This document shows positions 50,007-60,424 of a DNA stretch of 64,000 bases, one piece after another (positions within the stretch are counted from its first letter, which is position 1; the number at the start of each line of letters is the position of its first letter). A program made the position numbers and the translations under genes. The stretch comes from Bartonella sp. CM31XJBT. Lineage in GTDB: Bacteria; Pseudomonadota; Alphaproteobacteria; Rhizobiales; Rhizobiaceae. The stretch covers positions 62,001 through 126,000 of the forward strand of contig NZ_JAQITD010000002.1 of assembly GCF_028618555.1 (NCBI RefSeq), read 5' to 3'. Under the pieces are notes generated by a model. That model ran no database searches, had not been told where the DNA came from, and saw only the letters and a list, made by a program, of their open reading frames with translations.

Positions 50007-50529
50007 TTAAAAGTTGTTAGGAATGGGGAGAGGGCTAGAGGTTGTAAATGCCCCCATATGTAAAAAGTTTGTAAGTTTATTTTTTAAAATGTGCTTAATT
50101 TCATATTTCCAATCAGACAATTGAGTGAGAGCTAATGCGAGTTGTCCTCTATGACACATGTATACATTGGCTTCAAAACAGGTGATAGCAACGCGCTTTT
50201 TTAAAAAAATTTGATATAATTTGTTTATTGCACAAGAATTATTCTTGAGAGTTGTATTTTGATAATCTTCAAAAAGGCGGTCATAATCTTTTTGTGTTTT
50301 CAAATTTCTTCGTTTTTCAAAAGCAATTCCAAATTCAGGTATATGCATATATTTAATATCAATATTGCTTATAGCTTTCTCTAATTGTCTTTTCGAAAAT
50401 CCGAGGTTTCTACTTATTGAATTTTTACGAACATCACACAAAAGTTTAATATTATTTTTGATCAGTTGATTGAGATAGTCCCCAGAGGATTTTCTTTCAT
50501 AGCCAATGGTAAAAAAATAAAGCTCTCAT
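50007..50529 (-). pseudogene. DUF488 family protein, 5' frameshift
   Basis: The frame from 50441 down reads LCDVRKNSISRNLGFSKRQLE, YMHIPEFGI and ITCFEANVYMCHRGQLALAL, all conserved blocks of DUF488 (including the C-H-R block). Upstream the same frame also reads FFTIGYERKSSGDYLNQLIKNNIK, the true N-terminal half, but meets TGA about 25 codons earlier with no ATG between. The natural ATG at 50529 (MRALFF) is in another frame, so one or two bases are lost in the T7 run near 50511-50518. Function of DUF488 is unknown to me. It may still be translated from an internal TTG, unlikely. Confidence 0.6.
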
Positions 50530-50587
50530 CTTTAGCAGGCTGTATGATGATATTTTTGATGTTACACACATTTAATTTCCTTAGTAA

Positions 50588-51980
50588 ATGGGTGGGGGCT
50601 CTATGAGCGCCTCTTTCCAAAAGGATAAATCCTCTAGTGATTATCATAGTGTTGTGGAGCAATCAGGCATCAAAACCGGTGATGGCGGCTTTAATATCAT
50701 TGTTAAAGACAAAACGACCCTAACGGGAGGTATCATTGTCAGCAGCGCACCGGCAGACAAAAACAACTTGATCACAGGAAGCATAAGCACCAGTGATATA
50801 ACCAACAGTGCACATGCTCAAGCTAGCAGCCAAGGGTTTAGCATTTCTGGGAATGACACGATAAAAAACATTGCCAAAAATGCTTTAAGTCACGGCAAAG
50901 CCCATGATGGAGCGGAAGGATATACAAATCCGCTATCAGCGGTGCACCATCATCCTCACTGATACAACTGGACAGAGGGCGATGGGGCAAGATGCTGGAC
51001 AAATCATTGGCTCTCTCTCTCAACCACAACACCGCAGCAGTCCACCAGGGCTGTCGCACCGATAGATGCCATATTGCTTGAGGGCATCGTTCATAATCGC
51101 TTAGACATGATCAATGATTTATCGGATGAAGGTCTTGGATACTGGGACAAAGTGCGCGAAATGACAAATGTCAAAGAGCATCCAGTAGGTGAGGTTGAGC
51201 ATGATGAAAATGGCAATGTCCTCTATTTAACTGATGAAAATGGAGAACCTATATAAAGACAGTGATGGAGAATATATTACTCTGTATCACTTTTTAAAAG
51301 CTGAAGATGAGCAGCCAGCATTTACAAGTTGGTTCTGATGGTAACAGGCGTATGTTCTAAAATGGCATTTTTAACACATCCGATGATGCTGCGTGTTATG
51401 CTGTCCAATTTGCTGACAATGATCATGGTCCCCTTTATTTTACATACTTCCCACAAGCTAAAGACTGGGAAGTGGAAATAGGGATAGCGATTTTTCAGAA
51501 GCTTCTGGAAAGTAAACTTTTTTTGATTGACCAATTCAACCAAGAAATTCCAGGATACAATGTATCTTTATGGCAATACAGGATTGCATATTGATGCCCA
51601 TAGTTGTGGCAGTTTGACAGGCTTTAATATGCTGAATTCTTTCAAACAAGAAGGTATGCACGGGATAGCCGACAACACGAATATCAATTTCTATAGACCA
51701 GCCTTTAATGTTTTAGTTGCATCTGGTCTGTTAGGTTATGTGAGTGATGGCAAACAAACTACTATTGGCTTTGATGGGAATAGATATGACTTTGTAAGCA
51801 GAATTATTGGTGTATACCTACGAGACAATACCTGCTGGTAGTAACGTTTGGAAAGAATGATTGAGAGTGGCTACAAATCCCATAAGTTCCCATACCTGTC
51901 TTGGAGATGCGGGCCAAGCATGTCGGTATATTTACGGCTCATCCAATCGAGTACAAGTCCCTTTAAGGAGGAACAAATGA
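50588..51980 (+). pseudogene. C-terminal end of a filamentous haemagglutinin (FhaB/CdiA-type), decayed
   Basis: Several frames join. 50588-50962 reads SSSDYHSVVEQSGIKTGDGGF, DKTTLTGGIIVSSAPADKN and ITGSISTSDITNSAHAQASS: the repeat region before the toxin in two-partner-secreted haemagglutinins. The next frame gives TTGQRAMGQDAGQIIGSLS. From 51320 on comes NGIFNTSDDAACYAVQFADND, then a shift in a T run near 51520 into TNSTKKFQDTMYLYGN, IDAHSCGSLTG, GIADNTNINFYRPAFNV and finally CLGDAGQACRYIYGSSNRVQVP (another frame, stop at 51978-51980). At least three shifts and two stops. The AHS(R/C)GSL segment resembles a lipase-like elbow; the Arg usual there is Cys here. N-terminal secretion domain is absent from the window. 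Confidence 0.75.
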
Positions 51981-52381
51981 AACAAACTCTAAAATTATTA
52001 AGCGCTGTAACTTTGTTCAGTATAGCCGGATGTCAATTTAACAAACCTCCTCTAGGAGAGGTGACAGCGTGGAAGAAACCAGGAGCAGATTTTACAGAGG
52101 TAGGAAAAGCCTTGTTAGAATGTGGAATGCCAACACCTTATTATACCGATCCAGAAAGCAGAAAGCTAAGTAACAATGCATGGGCAACAATTCATGCGTG
52201 TATGGTTCAATCAGGTTTCCATTATGAAAATGAACATGAGGGAGGATGGTGTTATACTTTTAGAGACGAAAACCTTCCCATTTGTCGTCCAGGCACTGTC
52301 ATACCACAGCGAAGTGTCAAGAAGCGCTTAAATAGCCCTTATTGTAAAAAGCATTCAGAACAACTTGAATGCAAACCTTAG
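51977..52381 (+). CDS. Small cysteine-rich lipoprotein, candidate immunity protein
   Basis: 134 residues from ATG at 51977, behind AAGGAGGAACAA, so the start is firm. The lipobox SIAGC ends a signal peptide at residue 19 (MKQTLKLLSAVTLFSIAGC). After the acylated Cys come six more cysteines (LLEC, IHAC, WCYTF, ICRPG, YCKKH, LEC), likely paired in the periplasm. Its ATG overlaps the stop of the haemagglutinin remnant (ATGA), the position of immunity genes of contact-dependent toxins. It is itself intact. No family recognised, so the immunity role is an inference from position; a plain surface lipoprotein is the alternative. Confidence 0.7.
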   Translation: MKQTLKLLSAVTLFSIAGCQFNKPPLGEVTAWKKPGADFTEVGKALLECGMPTPYYTDPESRKLSNNAWATIHACMVQSGFHYENEHEGGWCYTFRDENLPICRPGTVIPQRSVKKRLNSPYCKKHSEQLECKP

Positions 52382-52481
52382 GTCTTGCTTCAGCAGAGAA
52401 AGCCTTGAATTTACACCAAATAAAGCTCTAGGTTGATGAGCTTGAGAAAGCCTTGTCCGTCCTTACGTGACAAGGTTTTTT

Positions 52482-52682
52482 TTATGCCGCGTCGTTATAA
52501 CGTTGCTGCTTTGCTTGCTCGATGACATTCAAAAGATCTGATTGTAACCAACGCGATAAAAAACCAAATTTTAAAGGTTTTGGGAGAGAGCCATTAGTTA
52601 CATGACGGCGAAATGTTGAAACACTCATATGAAGCAATTTTGCACTTTCACGGTCTGTTAAAAGAATATCATTTTCTGTCAT
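52482..52682 (-). CDS. AlpA-family helix-turn-helix regulator / excisionase
   Basis: 66 residues. Reads LLTDRESAKLLHMSVSTFRRHVTNG, the winged-HTH of AlpA/excisionase (MerR-like) proteins, then LPKPLKFGFLSRWLQSDLL. Such proteins steer excision of the adjacent element or turn on its genes. It lies 210 bases beyond the integrase stop on the same strand. Short but well formed; an ATG with GGAAAT upstream. Confidence 0.8.
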   Translation of the reverse strand: MTENDILLTDRESAKLLHMSVSTFRRHVTNGSLPKPLKFGFLSRWLQSDLLNVIEQAKQQRYNDAA

Positions 52683-52891
52683 AATAATTTCCTTTCACTA
52701 TAAAAAAATGGTAACAAATCATAAGCATTTATTAACCATATTTTTGTTCATTTTTGAAGGTATTTTATTTATAGAAAACAATATTTTATCATACAATTTC
52801 TGATGTGATAATTTATGACTCTTATTGAGAAAGAATGAGAGACAAGAGAGTTAAAGTTATCCACAGATAAGGGGGTTATTCACCCCATATC

Positions 52892-54037
52892 TTAAGATTG
52901 ACCTGTGACATAAGCCGCCCATTTATCCATATAAACGCGGCGCTGTTCTAGATAATCAGTCCGACGATAGGCACGCTCTACTTGCCCTCCTACTGTATGA
53001 CTTAGAATGGTTTCAGCGACCTCATAGGGGGCATCGGTTGTTTCAGCAAGCCAATTGCGTAAACTAGAGCGAAATCCATGGGGGCAGGCGTTTAGTCCAG
53101 TCTGTTGCATATATTGTGACATACAGCGTGCAGCGAGGGGACCCCGACCGGTTACAGAAAAGAAAAAATCATTGCGAGAAAGCAGCCACGCTTGTTTTAA
53201 GATTTCTAATGCTTCTGATGATAGAGGCACGCGAAACTCTTCTGTAGTATCACGTCGACCTTTCATATTTTCAGCAGGGATTGTCCAGATATCGCCATCA
53301 ACTTGGTCTTTATGAATATGACACAAAGGGTTGGTACGAACGCCTGTCAGAATAAGCAAACGCAAAGCCAGTTGTGTTATGGTTGATGCTTCACAGAGTG
53401 TTTTATAAAAAGCCGGCACATCTCTCCAATCCATGGCTGGTAAGCTTTGTTTTTTATGACGTTGTTTGCCTAAGAGAGCTTTTGCTTTTTCTACTGCTTG
53501 TAAATCAACATCTAACCCTAATGCAGCCGCATGTTTGAGACAAAGATTAAGACGCATCAGTGCTGTTCGAGCAGTTCCAGCTTTTGTATGCCAAATAGGG
53601 GCAAGAACATTGCGTATCTCTGTTTGTGTAATCTCAGAAACGGGAAGACAGCCTAATTTGGGCAGAATATGAAGGCGTAATGGTAAAAACCAATCCCCAT
53701 CTTTACCATCATTTTTTAATTCAGCTTTACGACTTTCAAAAGCATCCAACGCGATATCTTTTAAATAATGGAGATTGCTTATTGCTTCACGCTTTTGTTT
53801 TTCACGTTCTTTAATAGGATCACGACCTTCACGAAGAACAGAACGCCACCCAGTTGCCAATTCACGAGCTTGTTTTAAAAAAACATCTTGCAACGCACAC
53901 AAACCCATTTCACGGCGCCGACCATGAATGGTATAACGGTAAATCCATTGAGCACCGCCATCTTTACGTTTGTGAAGAAGCAAGCCGGCACCATCATTAT
54001 ATTTGCCAGCTCGTGGGTGTTGCGACAGCCCTTGCAT
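52892..54037 (-). CDS. Tyrosine recombinase (integrase), N-terminus uncertain
   Basis: 381 residues from ATG at 54037. The N-terminal DUF4102-like arm (GKYNDGAGLLLHKRKDGG) and core domain are complete. Catalytic residues are in place: TGVR near residue 232, HGFRSSLRNW near 320, HTVGG near 345 (His/Trp position) and the nucleophile in AYRRTDYLEQR near 355. An in-frame reading from ATG 54059 or 54050 gives the proper family start LNARAVAT but in a different frame, so a one-base shift near 54020 has probably removed about 15 residues; the ATG at 54037 lies within it. It may still work. Element boundaries (att sites, tRNA) are not seen. Confidence 0.82.
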   Translation of the reverse strand: MQGLSQHPRAGKYNDGAGLLLHKRKDGGAQWIYRYTIHGRRREMGLCALQDVFLKQARELATGWRSVLREGRDPIKEREKQKREAISNLHYLKDIALDAFESRKAELKNDGKDGDWFLPLRLHILPKLGCLPVSEITQTEIRNVLAPIWHTKAGTARTALMRLNLCLKHAAALGLDVDLQAVEKAKALLGKQRHKKQSLPAMDWRDVPAFYKTLCEASTITQLALRLLILTGVRTNPLCHIHKDQVDGDIWTIPAENMKGRRDTTEEFRVPLSSEALEILKQAWLLSRNDFFFSVTGRGPLAARCMSQYMQQTGLNACPHGFRSSLRNWLAETTDAPYEVAETILSHTVGGQVERAYRRTDYLEQRRVYMDKWAAYVTGQS

Positions 54038-54230
54038 TAAGACGGTTCATAAGAACCATTTTTAGTCCTTTCTTATATAAATTTTATCCACACACTCATC
54101 CCACTTGTTATGTGCAAATAGTGGTTTTGATTGATTCAAGATAAACAGATTTAAAATGATAGAATCTTACAGTATTAGTTTTTTCATTCAATATGAAAAC
54201 AATAAGTTATCATTATAAATCAAAGTGATG
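54000..54230 (-). repeat. Integrase 5' region, dispersed copy B
   Basis: The start and 170 bases upstream of the integrase. It matches copies A (about 17969-18230) and C (about 60605-60760): for example the stretch tttttagtcctttct and the gattgattcaagataaac block are shared between A and B. Only this copy is still joined to an integrase gene. Confidence 0.65.
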
Positions 54231-54404
54231 CGTGATGAAGATGTTTATGCAAAGAATCTAAAAGTTTTTTTGCGAGTGTTTGAATAAGTCCTTTGTTTTT
54301 CTGAATTTTAGATACAAAATACTATTGCTAAAGTACTAAAAGTAGATCATGCTGGTAAATAGATGAAACTTTGATGGCGCTTTGTTTTAAAAAAGGCAAT
54401 ATTT

Positions 54405-54539
54405 GATTTCACTGTTTGCGCTGGCATTGATTTTGCAATAACAGATAATAGTTTATTGTATGCAGAATACTGTTATTCAGATTTCGGTAAAAAGAAATTT
54501 ATAAAGAATATTATCATTAACAGTTATGCGAAAATTTAA
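54405..54539 (+). pseudogene. 3' stub of a second Hbp-family gene
   Basis: The frame reads DFTVCAGIDFAITDNSLLYAEYCYSDFGKKKF, then IKNIIINSYAKI and stop (54537-54539). It is plainly the last beta strands of the gene downstream (VDFSLLDNVIVRAEYRYSDFGKKKF near 56360). The end FRVGVAYKF is lost, so the barrel cannot close. It lies 200 bases before the intact gene, suggesting a tandem pair that lost one copy. No start. Confidence 0.75.
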
Positions 54540-54736
54540 TGAAAATGAATCCAACTTTAATACACATAATTTTAGTGTGATTTATTTTACAAATTCTCAT
54601 GGAATGCAAAATTAAAAGTTTAAGAAGCCTTATTTTCAAAAATTCTTTATTTTTTTGTGAGTGTGTCATTTTTGCTACAGATCTTTCAAAAAAGATGCTC
54701 TATATACATTTCATTTTGGATATTTGGAGAGATTTT

Positions 54737-56500
54737 ATGAATACAAAACGTTTAATAACAGCGTCTATTTTTTCTTTAATTTCAGCGTCTACAGCACTAG
54801 CTGCTGATGTTATAATTCCTCATCAGCCAGCATCATCGACTTCTTCTACCATTATCGCGCCTACTTTTTCATGGACAGGTCTTTATTTAGGTGTTCAAGC
54901 GGGTGGTTTTTCGAGCAAAGCTGATATGGCTCTTGTTGGTCAAGAAAAGAGTTTACCACTGGATAAAGAGTTCTCTCCTAAACTTTCAGGTTTTGCAGGT
55001 GGTTTTTATGCAGGTTCTAATATTGATCTCGGTGACAACTTTATTTTTGGCGTCGATACGGATTTAATGATATCTGGAAAAAAACACACAAAGACCATTA
55101 CTATAGGTGCAGCTGATAACACTACAGTAGAAAATGCAGTCGTAAGATCCCGCAGATCTGCAGAAACACCAGCATCAGCGTCAACAGTATCACAAACGCT
55201 AAGTTCACAATCGCAAGTATCTGGAAAATCAGCTGCGCCAAAACCAGCAGAAGGAAAGGTACAAAAGTTGCAAGGGGAAGCGAGCACTAACGCTAATCCA
55301 AAAACAACAGAAAATACCGTATCATCCACCACACCACAAACGTTACCAAACTCAACAATAGATACGTCAGCACAGGGATCAGAATCAGCAAAAATAGTAT
55401 CAGGAGCGTCATCAGTAAGGTCAACTCCAACAGCAGAATTAAAGGCAAAAGTGCAATTAGTACCATCTTCATTAGCAAGATCAGACACAGGAGAGACATT
55501 GGTAAGCCGAGTAAGTGAATCAAAACCAGTTTCACTGAAACCAGCATCCTCCAACCCAGAGGCAGGAGCACCAGAGCAGTCAAAGTCGCTCGTATTGGCA
55601 AAATCAGCTACAGGAGAGCAACCGTCAAAAGTAGGGAGAAGTGGATCAAGCGTTTCTGTGCAATCAATGCCTGTACAACCAGCTGTAACAAAACAAATAC
55701 CATCTATCCCATCAACAGGATCAGAATCGAGTAAACCAGCAGAAAAAACACCTACATCGGTGCAACTATCAGCAGTAGAAAGAACAGTATCGAGCGCACC
55801 ACTTGTACTAGCGAGATCAAGATCATCCTCTGGTTCAGAGACAAAAGCTTCTAATGGAACAAGCGGAGCCCAACAGGGAGGTCATCATAGTTCTTCCCAT
55901 GGTAGCGGAAATGCTAATTCGCGTGGTGCATCTCATGCAGGTGGGCATGGCTCTGGCGCTCATGCGCATGGTGCTAATCCACATGCTTCTAGTTCTCATG
56001 GTGGACAGAATATGGCTGGACACGGTGCACAAAGTACACAAGTGGTGGATAAGAACGATTCCAGTGTGTATGGTATAGAACAAATAAAAAAGATGGCTTC
56101 TGAACTTGGTCTTGATCAAGAGTATGAAGTTGAAACGTTAAGTCATACTTTCAAACAAAATTGGGGTGGTGCTACACGGGTACGTATTGGTTTTGCTGCT
56201 GATCGCTTTATGCCTTATCTTGCTGGTGGTATTGCTTATGGGCAATTCCAAGACACTGTATCAATATCCGTTAAGGATGAGGATGGAAGAGTCGTTTCTT
56301 CTAAGAACTTAGCTGATGAAACAAAAACCATGATTGGTTACACACTTGGTGGTGGCGTTGATTTCTCGCTTCTGGATAATGTGATTGTACGTGCAGAATA
56401 TCGTTACTCTGATTTTGGTAAAAAGAAATTTGCAAAGGAAAAACTTGAAGTTAACTACAAAACCAATGATTTCCGTGTTGGTGTAGCTTATAAATTCTAA
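54737..56500 (+). CDS. Hbp/Omp25-like outer-membrane barrel with long His-rich insert
   Basis: 587 residues from ATG at 54737, behind GGAGAG. Signal peptide (MNTKRLITASIFSLISAS...ALAAD). The barrel opens with SWTGLYLGVQAGGF and closes with RAEYRYSDFGKKKF and FRVGVAYKF, the pattern of Bartonella haemin-binding proteins (Hbp), which are usually about 270-290 residues. Roughly 300 residues (about 128-435) are inserted: a Ser/Thr/Pro/Ala-rich low-complexity stretch, then a His/Gly-rich block at about 381-431 with ten His (GGHHSSSHGSG, GAHAHGANPH). The base composition and short imperfect repeats of the insert differ from the ends. Haem or metal binding at the surface is an inference. A terminator follows. 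Confidence 0.85.
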   Translation: MNTKRLITASIFSLISASTALAADVIIPHQPASSTSSTIIAPTFSWTGLYLGVQAGGFSSKADMALVGQEKSLPLDKEFSPKLSGFAGGFYAGSNIDLGDNFIFGVDTDLMISGKKHTKTITIGAADNTTVENAVVRSRRSAETPASASTVSQTLSSQSQVSGKSAAPKPAEGKVQKLQGEASTNANPKTTENTVSSTTPQTLPNSTIDTSAQGSESAKIVSGASSVRSTPTAELKAKVQLVPSSLARSDTGETLVSRVSESKPVSLKPASSNPEAGAPEQSKSLVLAKSATGEQPSKVGRSGSSVSVQSMPVQPAVTKQIPSIPSTGSESSKPAEKTPTSVQLSAVERTVSSAPLVLARSRSSSGSETKASNGTSGAQQGGHHSSSHGSGNANSRGASHAGGHGSGAHAHGANPHASSSHGGQNMAGHGAQSTQVVDKNDSSVYGIEQIKKMASELGLDQEYEVETLSHTFKQNWGGATRVRIGFAADRFMPYLAGGIAYGQFQDTVSISVKDEDGRVVSSKNLADETKTMIGYTLGGGVDFSLLDNVIVRAEYRYSDFGKKKFAKEKLEVNYKTNDFRVGVAYKF

Positions 56501-56524
56501 TTTTTTAAAGAGTAAATTTCTAAG

Positions 56525-56555
56525 AGGCTCCACTGTCAGTGGAGCCTTTATTTTT
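56525..56555 (+). terminator. Rho-independent terminator of the Hbp-like gene
   Basis: Nine-base arms aggctccac / gtggagcct with a five-base loop, followed by ttattttttaaaa. It lies 24 bases after the stop codon. Confidence 0.9.
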
Positions 56556-56748
56556 TAAAAGATCACTTTTTGGTTTCTTTTCTTGTGAATTTCATGATAA
56601 AGCCCATAGAGTGTGATGATATATTTTCCTGATCGCTGCTTAATACGAATGATAAGCTCGGCTTTCCCTATAGATAAAAACCAGAGTTGCAGGGTTCAGG
56701 GAAGTTATGCAAAAATGAAATCGTAAAAGTGGACAGGGATATTTCACA

Positions 56749-59664
56749 ATGGCTGTGAAAAATGAAACAATAGATTATTCAAAAACTCTTTATCTCCCAC
56801 AGACAAATTTTCCTATGCGTGCAGGGCTTCCGCAAAAAGAGCTTGAATTGATGGCGCGTTGGGAAGATATGGGGCTTTATGCGCAATTGCGCCAACAAGC
56901 AAAAGATCGTCCATTTTATATTCTTCATGATGGTCCACCTTATGCAAATGGTCATATTCATATCGGGCATGCTTTAAATAAAGTTCTAAAGGATGTGGTT
57001 GTCCGTTCATTCCAAATGCGCGGTTTTAATGCAAATTATGTTCCTGGTTGGGATTGCCATGGGCTTCCAATTGAATGGAAAATTGAAGAAAAATATCGAG
57101 CACAAGGAAAAAATAAGGATGAGGTGCCTCTTAACGAGTTTCGTCAAGAATGCCGTGAATTTGCACAGCATTGGGTAACCGTTCAAAGTGAAGAATTTAA
57201 ACGCCTTGGTGTTGTGGGAGATTTTAACGCGCCTTATACTACAATGGCTTTTCATGCAGAAGCACGCATTGCCAGTGAATTGATAAAATTTGCTATGTCA
57301 GATCAGATTTATCGTGGTTCCAAGCCAGTGATGTGGTCTGTTGTGGAGCGTACGGCCTTGGCAGAGGCTGAGATTGAATATCATGATCATGAATCAGAGG
57401 TGCTTTGGGTTAAGTTTCCTGTTTTTGAAGCAAATTCTGATGATTTATATGGTGCTCATGTCGTCATTTGGACAACAACACCGTGGACAATTCCAAGCAA
57501 TCGTGCAGTGAGTTATTCTTCGCAAATTTCTTATAGTATTTACGAAGTTGAAAGTGCTGAAAATGATTTTGGTCCTCAAGTGGGAGAAAAGCTTCTTTTT
57601 GCAGACGCTTTAGCGATGAGTTGTGGAGAAAAAGCCAAACTTGTTTTGAAGCGTTTGCGTGTTATTTCTTCTGAAGAGTTGAAAGCTCTTGTTCTTTCTC
57701 ATCCACTCAAAGGTTTAGCTGGAGGGTATAATTATAAAATTCCATTGCTTGATGGTTCGCACGTAACAGAGAGTGCTGGTACAGGTTTTGTCCATACAGC
57801 ACCAAGCCATGGGCGTGAGGACTTTGAAATTTGGAATGATTATAAGTCCTTACTGGAGCAAGCGGGGATTGATTCATCTATACCGTTTCCTGTTGATGAT
57901 GCAGGGTTCTATACGAAAGATGTTCCAGGTTTAGGACCAGATCGTGAAGGAGGACCTGCACGTGTTATTGATGATAATGGAAAAATGGGTGACGCCAATA
58001 AAGAGGTCATTAACGCTTTAATTAAAGCAGATCGATTGTTTGCACGGGGGCGTTTAAAGCATTCCTATCCCCATAGTTGGCGTTCAAAAAAACCCGTTAT
58101 TTTTCGCAATACACCACAATGGTTTATTTCAATGGATAAAGATTTTGGGGATGGTTCAACTTTACGTAGTCGGGCTTTGGAAGCTGTTTCAAAAACGCGT
58201 TTTGTGCCATCTTCTGGACAAAACCGCCTAGCTTCTATGATAGAGGATCGTCCTGATTGGGTTCTTTCTCGTCAGCGTTCTTGGGGGGTTCCTATTTGTA
58301 TTTTTGCGAATGAGGATGGTGTTATTCTAAAAGATGAAGGTGTGAACGAGCGTATTTTACGGGCTTTTGAAGCAGAAGGGGCAGATGCATGGTTTGCTGA
58401 AGGAGCACGTGAACGTTTTTTAGGTGAGCGTGCACATGAGCCTTGGGTACAGGTTTATGATATTTTGGATGTTTGGTTTGATTCTGGAGCAAGCCATAGC
58501 TTTGTGTTAGAAGATCGGGCTGATTTGAAATGGCCTGCTGATGTTTATTTTGAAGGTTCAGATCAACATCGCGGATGGTTCCAATCTTCTCTTTTGGAAA
58601 GCTGTGGTACGCATGCTTGTTCTCCCTATAAAGCCGTGATCACACACGGTTTTACTTTGGATGAGAATGGTAAGAAAATGTCTAAATCTTTAGGCAATAC
58701 GGTTGTTCCGCAAGAGATCATTAAAACATCTGGAGCTGATATTTTTCGTCTCTGGGTTATGACAACCGATTATTGGGAAGATCAGCGTTTAGGCAAAAAA
58801 ATTCTTCAAACAAATGTGGATTCATATCGTAAACTACGCAATGCAATTCGTTGGATGCTAGGAACTCTAGCACATGATGATGGGGAAGAAATATCTTATG
58901 GTGCACTGCCGGATCTTGAAAAATTTATATTGCATAGGCTTTTTGAACTTGATCAGTTGATTAATCGCGCTTACGATGAATTTGATTTTAAAAAGATTAT
59001 GCGTGCATTATTGGATTTTTCAATCATTGAGTTATCGGCATTTTATTTTGATATCCGCAAGGATTCTCTTTATTGTGATGCGCCTTCATCAAAAAAACGC
59101 AAGGCCTCCTTGCAGGTTGTCCGTGAGATTTTTGAGCGTATGGTAACATGGCTTTCTCCAATGTTGCCTTTTACTATGGAGGAAGCTTGGTTAGAGCGTT
59201 ATCCAGAAAGCCAATCGGTGCATTTGGAACAATTTCGCTCTGTACCAGAAGAATGGCAAAACCAATCTTTGGCTGAGCGTTGGAAAAAAATTCGGCAGGT
59301 CCGTAAAGTTGTGACAGGTGCTTTAGAGCTTGAACGTGCTAATAAGCGTATTGGATCCTCTTTGGAAGCTGCGCCTATTGTTTTTATTTCCAATCTGGTT
59401 TTACGAGAGGCATTAGAAAATGTGGATATGGCGGAGATCTGTATTACCAGTGCACTCACAATTAGGCAGGACACGATACCTTCCGATTCTTTTACTTTGA
59501 ATGATGTTGAAGGTGTTGGTGTATATCCAGAGAAGGCATTAGGAAAAAAATGTGCTCGATCATGGCGTTATACACAAGATGTTGGGAGTGATCCAGCTTA
59601 TCCGGATGTATCTGCTCGTGATGCAGCTGCTTTGCGGGAACTACAGATTCTTGGTAAGATTTAA
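56749..59664 (+). CDS. ileS: Isoleucine-tRNA ligase
   Basis: 971 residues, class I enzyme. HIGH motif in [15 protein letters not shown] near residue 64; [14 protein letters not shown] near 100; CP1 editing domain with [12 protein letters not shown] near 244; KMSKS in [10 protein letters not shown] near 643. The anticodon-binding domain follows (about 700-890). The tail ends without the second zinc motif, as in Rhizobiales enzymes of this length. Charges tRNA-Ile and edits valine. A lipoprotein gene follows 177 bases downstream, as in related genomes. Confidence 0.97.
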   Translation: MAVKNETIDYSKTLYLPQTNFPMRAGLPQKELELMARWEDMGLYAQLRQQAKDRPFYILHDGPPYANGHIHIGHALNKVLKDVVVRSFQMRGFNANYVPGWDCHGLPIEWKIEEKYRAQGKNKDEVPLNEFRQECREFAQHWVTVQSEEFKRLGVVGDFNAPYTTMAFHAEARIASELIKFAMSDQIYRGSKPVMWSVVERTALAEAEIEYHDHESEVLWVKFPVFEANSDDLYGAHVVIWTTTPWTIPSNRAVSYSSQISYSIYEVESAENDFGPQVGEKLLFADALAMSCGEKAKLVLKRLRVISSEELKALVLSHPLKGLAGGYNYKIPLLDGSHVTESAGTGFVHTAPSHGREDFEIWNDYKSLLEQAGIDSSIPFPVDDAGFYTKDVPGLGPDREGGPARVIDDNGKMGDANKEVINALIKADRLFARGRLKHSYPHSWRSKKPVIFRNTPQWFISMDKDFGDGSTLRSRALEAVSKTRFVPSSGQNRLASMIEDRPDWVLSRQRSWGVPICIFANEDGVILKDEGVNERILRAFEAEGADAWFAEGARERFLGERAHEPWVQVYDILDVWFDSGASHSFVLEDRADLKWPADVYFEGSDQHRGWFQSSLLESCGTHACSPYKAVITHGFTLDENGKKMSKSLGNTVVPQEIIKTSGADIFRLWVMTTDYWEDQRLGKKILQTNVDSYRKLRNAIRWMLGTLAHDDGEEISYGALPDLEKFILHRLFELDQLINRAYDEFDFKKIMRALLDFSIIELSAFYFDIRKDSLYCDAPSSKKRKASLQVVREIFERMVTWLSPMLPFTMEEAWLERYPESQSVHLEQFRSVPEEWQNQSLAERWKKIRQVRKVVTGALELERANKRIGSSLEAAPIVFISNLVLREALENVDMAEICITSALTIRQDTIPSDSFTLNDVEGVGVYPEKALGKKCARSWRYTQDVGSDPAYPDVSARDAAALRELQILGKI

Positions 59665-59841
59665 AATTTTAAATCAAGGGAAAGGAGTACAAGTATATTT
59701 CTCATATTGATGAATATAGTTTTTTGTGGTACAAAGTAAATTCCGTTGTTTTTTCTGCAGGGGGGAAATTTGTGTATGGACCGTTCTCTCATAAATAACG
59801 GGAATATTAATCAGCCATATACTTAGGAAATGGAATAGGCA

Positions 59842-60333
59842 GTGAGAAAACGTGAAGTAAAAATATTTCCAATAGGAATTTTAGGGATGTGCTTTGTTCT
59901 AACGGGATGCAATTTATCCGCTCCTACCTATGGTACCAATAAACCGGTTTCGATACAGTTTTTTGAAGATGTTGCTAATATTACTTCATTAACACCAACA
60001 AATAATAGCAGCCAGATTGTTATGAAACCTCATCCAAAACTTGTAATACCAAGCCCTAGTTCACGCAGATTTTTGCCGGTACCACAACAAGATAGATCTG
60101 TCAATGAAATGGAAGCATCGAAGAAGAATCAAGGAAATACTCCTTTTCCTCATAAAGGATCGTCAGTTAATGGCGCTGGTTCAGAAAACCCTTCACAGTT
60201 GAATGCGAAGCAACGACAGGAATATTTACGTCGTCAGAGAGCACAAGTTGGAAGTTCAAAATACCGTCGCTATCTCACTGAACCACCTTTAAGTTATCGC
60301 CAACCGGCAAAAACCGCACCTATTGGTCGATAA
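59842..60333 (+). CDS. Lipoprotein, low-complexity, unknown role
   Basis: 163 residues from a GTG at 59842. Signal peptide with lipobox LTGC near residue 23 (FPIGILGMCFVLTGC). The mature part is Ser/Pro/Asn/Gln-rich, with RQEYLRRQRAQVG near 131 and a basic tail. Probably anchored in the outer membrane. No domain recognised; the position after ileS is shared by similar lipoprotein genes in Rhizobiales from memory. Start could be an inner ATG. Confidence 0.7.
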   Translation: MRKREVKIFPIGILGMCFVLTGCNLSAPTYGTNKPVSIQFFEDVANITSLTPTNNSSQIVMKPHPKLVIPSPSSRRFLPVPQQDRSVNEMEASKKNQGNTPFPHKGSSVNGAGSENPSQLNAKQRQEYLRRQRAQVGSSKYRRYLTEPPLSYRQPAKTAPIGR

Positions 60334-60424
60334 GGGAAAGACAAAATATTTAAAGTAAAGTATTTTTCCAATTACTTATGATACTAAGCTCTCATTCACG
60401 CACAGTTATAATGCTGTTGGAGGA

